The notes under the pieces: model-generated
What the model saw: only the letters and a program-made list of their open reading frames with translations
Told to the model about the DNA's origin: nothing
Database searches by the model: none
Program-made: the position numbers and the translations under genes
Assembly (NCBI RefSeq): GCF_038019025.1
Contig: NZ_CP150496.1
Span: forward strand, 213,501 to 277,500
Source of the DNA: Polaribacter marinaquae
GTDB lineage: Bacteria; Bacteroidota; Bacteroidia; Flavobacteriales; Flavobacteriaceae
DNA: 64,000 bases
Reading direction: 5' to 3'
Part shown: positions 61,442 through 64,000 of the stretch, in pieces
Numbering within the stretch: the stretch's first letter is position 1
Layout of the letters: each line of letters starts with the position of its first letter

Positions 61442-61906
61442 TTACAAGTTTTTCTTTAAAAATAATGCGGTAAAAAAGTTTGTAAAATGTAAAAAAATAG
61501 AAATCAAGAAAAATATAATTGCTATTGTAAATAATAATGAACTATAATTGTATAAGTTTTTGTAATCTAAATTATTATATGTTTTTAGGGTTTTAAAATA
61601 TTGAGAAATCATTAAGGTTACTAATGATGAAATTTGGGTAATTAAATGTAAAATAGTGAGCCATTTATTTGGTTTTTTGCCTGTCCATTTTAAAATATAA
61701 TAATTAAAAGCAATTAATAAAAAATACACAGCAGATACATAGAACCAATAATTGATACTTATAGTCATGTAAATATCCATAAAATCGATATTTATAAGAT
61801 TATTATTTACAATACCTAAGATGATGAACGAAATGCTAAACGCTAGAAATGTTAAGTATGGTTTATCTAAACAGTTTTTTAATAAAGATACTTTATAAGT
61901 TTTCAT
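61442..61906 (-). CDS. Hypothetical four-helix membrane protein
   Basis: I recognise no family in this 154-residue protein. It has four hydrophobic helices (around residues 16-35, 45-68, 85-105 and 122-150) with short polar loops. Its start lies within the 3' end of the DinB gene (14-bp overlap), so the two are translationally coupled. Low-complexity Lys, Ile and Asn content is typical of the genome. Confidence 0.65.
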   Translation of the reverse strand: MKTYKVSLLKNCLDKPYLTFLAFSISFIILGIVNNNLINIDFMDIYMTISINYWFYVSAVYFLLIAFNYYILKWTGKKPNKWLTILHLITQISSLVTLMISQYFKTLKTYNNLDYKNLYNYSSLLFTIAIIFFLISIFLHFTNFFTALFLKKNL

Positions 61907-62426
61907 ATTTTTCTGAAAAAATAGTAGTGTGATGTTCTAAATGATATGCAGACCACATAACAATTTCTCTAATAGTCATTTTACCCATTAAAGGATGTGG
62001 AATAACCAATCGGTCTAAATTTAAATCACTTCTTCTTCTAACTTTATTTTGAAGTTTTTTATTAGATAAAGACAATTTACGAAGTATTTTTTTTCTACTT
62101 TTTAAAGAAGGTTTTTTTAATTTACTATTAAATTTTCTCGCCTTATCTTCATTGCCTTTTAATTTATTTTGATAATTCTTAACAACCGTATCGTAATCTC
62201 TTGTTTCTCTGTTGCACAAACCAAATTTGTGTTTTAAAAAGAATCTCGGAAAGTTTAAAGCTTTGTTTAATAATTGAAAACTGTTAACCAGATGCAGAAC
62301 ATGCTGCCCAGTAGTCCATTTATCAGAAGGACCTTTTTCCCAAATTTCTTTGGGTTGTTTTTCTAACCAATCGATTAAAATATCATGATTAGTTTGTAAC
62401 AATTCTATTATTTCTTTTTTATTCAT
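61893..62426 (-). CDS. DinB family protein
   Basis: This 177-residue DinB-like four-helix protein shows the metal-site histidines in WTTGQHVLHLVNS and MWSAYHLEHHTTIFSE. It has an extra basic stretch in the middle (KFNSKLKKPSLKSRKKILRKLS). Members act as metal-dependent transferases or hydrolases; the substrate is unknown. It is distinct from the YfiT-type protein at 20312. Confidence 0.82.
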   Translation of the reverse strand: MNKKEIIELLQTNHDILIDWLEKQPKEIWEKGPSDKWTTGQHVLHLVNSFQLLNKALNFPRFFLKHKFGLCNRETRDYDTVVKNYQNKLKGNEDKARKFNSKLKKPSLKSRKKILRKLSLSNKKLQNKVRRRSDLNLDRLVIPHPLMGKMTIREIVMWSAYHLEHHTTIFSEKYENL

Positions 62427-62467
62427 TCAGAATAATTATATCAATAAATATACAAAATTTAAAGCAT

Positions 62468-62493
62468 AAAAAAAGAGCTTTGCTAAAGCTCTT
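62468..62493 (-). terminator. msrB terminator
   Basis: AAGAGCTTT (62473-62481) pairs with AAAGCTCTT (62485-62493) around a 3-base loop, with a T-run on the minus strand formed by the As at 62474-62468. It follows the msrB gene. Confidence 0.82.
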
Positions 62494-62515
62494 ATATCAT
62501 TAAAATGATTACAAA

Positions 62516-62998
62516 TTATTTTTGTTTCGGAATAAATTCTAAAGCAACTCCGTTAATACAATGACGTTTTCCTGTGGTTTCTTGTGGCCCATCATCAAAA
62601 GAATGCCCTAAATGGCCACCACAAGTATTACATTTAAGTTCTGTTCTTGCATAACCAATTTTATAATCTACATCTAATTCTACGTTTCCTTTAACTGCTC
62701 TATCAAAAGATGGCCATCCTGTTCCAGAAATAAATTTATGTTTTGTTTCGTATAAAGGTGTTTTACATGCAGCACATACAAATGTTCCTGGCGTTTTTAT
62801 TTTATTTAATTCACTAGAATGTGGTCTTTCTGTGCCTGCTTGCCTAAGCACATAATATTGTTGTTCTGTTAGTTCTTTTTTCCATTGTGCATCTGTTTTT
62901 GAGATTTTGTACGTTTTGGCTTTATCAGATTTTTTCTGAGCATTACCAGCACAACTAAAGAAAGAGAAAATAATAATTAATGAAAATATTTTATTCAT
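62516..62998 (-). CDS. msrB: Peptide methionine (R)-S-oxide reductase, lipoprotein
   Basis: MsrB reduces methionine-R-sulfoxide in damaged proteins. The 160-residue protein carries a lipoprotein-type signal (IIIFSFFSCAG, Cys16), so it works in the envelope. Zinc is held by two CxxC pairs, in FVCAACKTPLY and LKCNTCGGHLGH. The catalytic Cys lies in GKRHCINGVALEF, and SGTGWPSF is the substrate site. It is divergent from the M48 peptidase gene, with 200 bp between. Confidence 0.94.
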   Translation of the reverse strand: MNKIFSLIIIFSFFSCAGNAQKKSDKAKTYKISKTDAQWKKELTEQQYYVLRQAGTERPHSSELNKIKTPGTFVCAACKTPLYETKHKFISGTGWPSFDRAVKGNVELDVDYKIGYARTELKCNTCGGHLGHSFDDGPQETTGKRHCINGVALEFIPKQK

Positions 62999-63011
62999 GA
63001 TGATTTTATTT

Positions 63012-63059
63012 GTAAGTTTTTATTGAATTATTTTGTCGATATAGCTATCGAAAACTTAC
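63012..63059. promoter_or_regulatory. Long inverted repeat in the msrB/M48 gap
   Basis: GTAAGTTTT (63012-63020) and AAAACTTAC (63051-63059) form a 9-bp inverted repeat enclosing a smaller one, CGATA-TAGC-TATCG. GCTATCGAAAA occurs twice in the gap, at 63044-63054 and 63160-63170. These could be operators controlling either divergent gene. Confidence 0.4.
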
Positions 63060-63198
63060 ACAAATTTACTTTTTTTAAAATTCATTTTAAAGTGATTTTC
63101 TTTTTCAGTTAAGATTAAAACTGATATAGTTCAAATTCTAATAATAAAATTTATAAATTGCTATCGAAAATAAAATATTAGAATAAAAACAATCAAAA

Positions 63199-64000
63199 AT
63201 GAAGAAAATAGCCATTTTATTATTTACTGTTATTCTTTTTTCAGAATGTAGTAAAGTTCCTATTACAGGTAGAAGTAGAGTTAATTTTGTAAGTGATTCA
63301 CAAGTTTTACCTGCAAGTTTTGCACAATATCAAGGTTTTTTAGAAGAAAATAAACTTTCTACAAATAGAACCATGACTAATCAAGTAAAAAGTGTTGGTA
63401 CAAATATTGCAGCTGCTGTAGATCGATTTATGAGAGCCAATAATATGACTAGTGAAGCAGAAGCTTATAGATGGGAATTTAATTTAGTAGAAGACAATAC
63501 GGTAAACGCTTGGTGTATGCCAGGAGGGAAAGTGGTTTTTTATACTGGTATAATGCCAATTTGTAAAAATGTTGATGGAGTAGCAGCAGTTATGGGGCAC
63601 GAGGTTGCACATGCATTTGCTAAACATGGCCAAGAAAGAATGTCTCAAGGACAATTACAACAAATCGGAGGATTAGCTGTGGCTTTAGGTACTTCTGGTA
63701 AAGATGCAAAAACACAACAATTATGGAATACTGCTTTTGGAATAGGTTCTGGTTTAGGAGTTTTAAAGTTTAGTAGAGTTCACGAACAAGAGGCAGATAG
63801 ATTAGGATTGGTATTTATGATTATGGCTGGTTATGATGGTACAGAAGCTGCAGAAGTTTGGGTAAGAATGAGCCAGAAATCTGGCGGAAGCTCTCAACCA
63901 GAAATTTTAAGTACACACCCTTCTAACGAATCTAGAATTCAAGATTTAAAAACGTATTTACCTACCGCAAGAAAGTATGCAGCTAAATTTAATGTAGCCG
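63199..64000 (+). CDS. M48 family metallopeptidase lipoprotein, C-terminus cut by window
   Basis: The frame is open to the right edge (267 codons seen). It starts MKKIAILLFTVILFSECS with a lipobox Cys. The M48 core has the zinc motif HEVAH in VMGHEVAHAFAKHGQ, the third ligand Glu in HEQEADRLGLVFM, and STHPSNESRIQDL near the end, as in LoiP/YcaL-type envelope peptidases. It is probably within a few residues of its natural end. The role is likely quality control of outer-membrane or periplasmic proteins. Confidence 0.9.
   Translation, partial: MKKIAILLFTVILFSECSKVPITGRSRVNFVSDSQVLPASFAQYQGFLEENKLSTNRTMTNQVKSVGTNIAAAVDRFMRANNMTSEAEAYRWEFNLVEDNTVNAWCMPGGKVVFYTGIMPICKNVDGVAAVMGHEVAHAFAKHGQERMSQGQLQQIGGLAVALGTSGKDAKTQQLWNTAFGIGSGLGVLKFSRVHEQEADRLGLVFMIMAGYDGTEAAEVWVRMSQKSGGSSQPEILSTHPSNESRIQDLKTYLPTARKYAAKFNVA

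Noticed and set aside
51..63999. tRNA, rRNA, insertion sequences, prophage genes or defence systems
   Set aside because: I found no transposase, integrase, phage structural gene, restriction or CRISPR-associated gene, and no cloverleaf sequence that I could recognise by eye.

Overview
The window is about 64 kb of a low-GC, AT-rich chromosome from a marine-type member of the Flavobacteriaceae (Bacteroidota), of the Polaribacter/Tenacibaculum kind. Signs of this are the many short lipoprotein signals ending in a Cys, SusC/FecA-like TonB receptors, 2TM-domain and LytTR signalling genes, an N-acylornithine carbamoyltransferase in place of ornithine carbamoyltransferase, -7 elements of the form TAnnTTTG, scarce Shine-Dalgarno sequences, and AGA as the main Arg codon. 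There is no rRNA, tRNA, CRISPR, prophage or insertion sequence. It looks like core chromosome, with both end genes cut by the window.

Layout. 1-4092: MFS transporter (partial), HMG-CoA lyase, and a lipoprotein made of six exact-length CHRD repeats. 4184-12009: a 5'-nucleotidase-like lipoprotein, then an iron-acquisition-type locus (DUF4856 lipoprotein, imelysin, HTTM membrane protein, FecA-like TonB receptor). 12077-16453: guaB, a divergent VOC/HxlR pair and a large PLP enzyme. 16652-21529: a secreted M14 peptidase, a tiny Pmp3-type gene, CsaA, a Mpo1-like protein, a YfiT-type DinB protein and a TPR lipoprotein. 21926-26689: the leucine operon leuC-leuD-leuA-leuB, with stem-loop repeats in two of its gaps. 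26742-35071: FMN reductase, a dual cyclophilin-FKBP, a beta-barrel protein, prfC, a lipoprotein cyclophilin, idi-PTPS, a metallophosphoesterase and a small outer-membrane protein.

35131-44377: a complete arginine operon on the minus strand in the order GNAT-argG-argC-proC-argD-argF'-argB-argE-argH. Ahead of it lies an untranslated leader that encodes a 12-residue peptide with five Arg codons inside a predicted terminator-like fold. 44616-50840: two LytS/LytTR two-component modules. The first carries a 2TM domain on the kinase and four further stand-alone 2TM proteins between kinase and regulator. Each module is preceded by paired 9-bp LytTR-type boxes exactly 21 bp apart. 50938-64000: housekeeping and membrane genes (nrnA, a HerA-like ATPase, cupin, AI-2E transporter, YitT, folD, a GT39-like protein, ffh, DinB, msrB and a truncated M48 peptidase).

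Most notable are the arginine leader peptide/attenuator candidate, the 2TM-LytTR signalling cluster with its shared operators, the iron locus with a terminator butted against a start codon, and several palindromic repeat families lodged inside biosynthetic operons.
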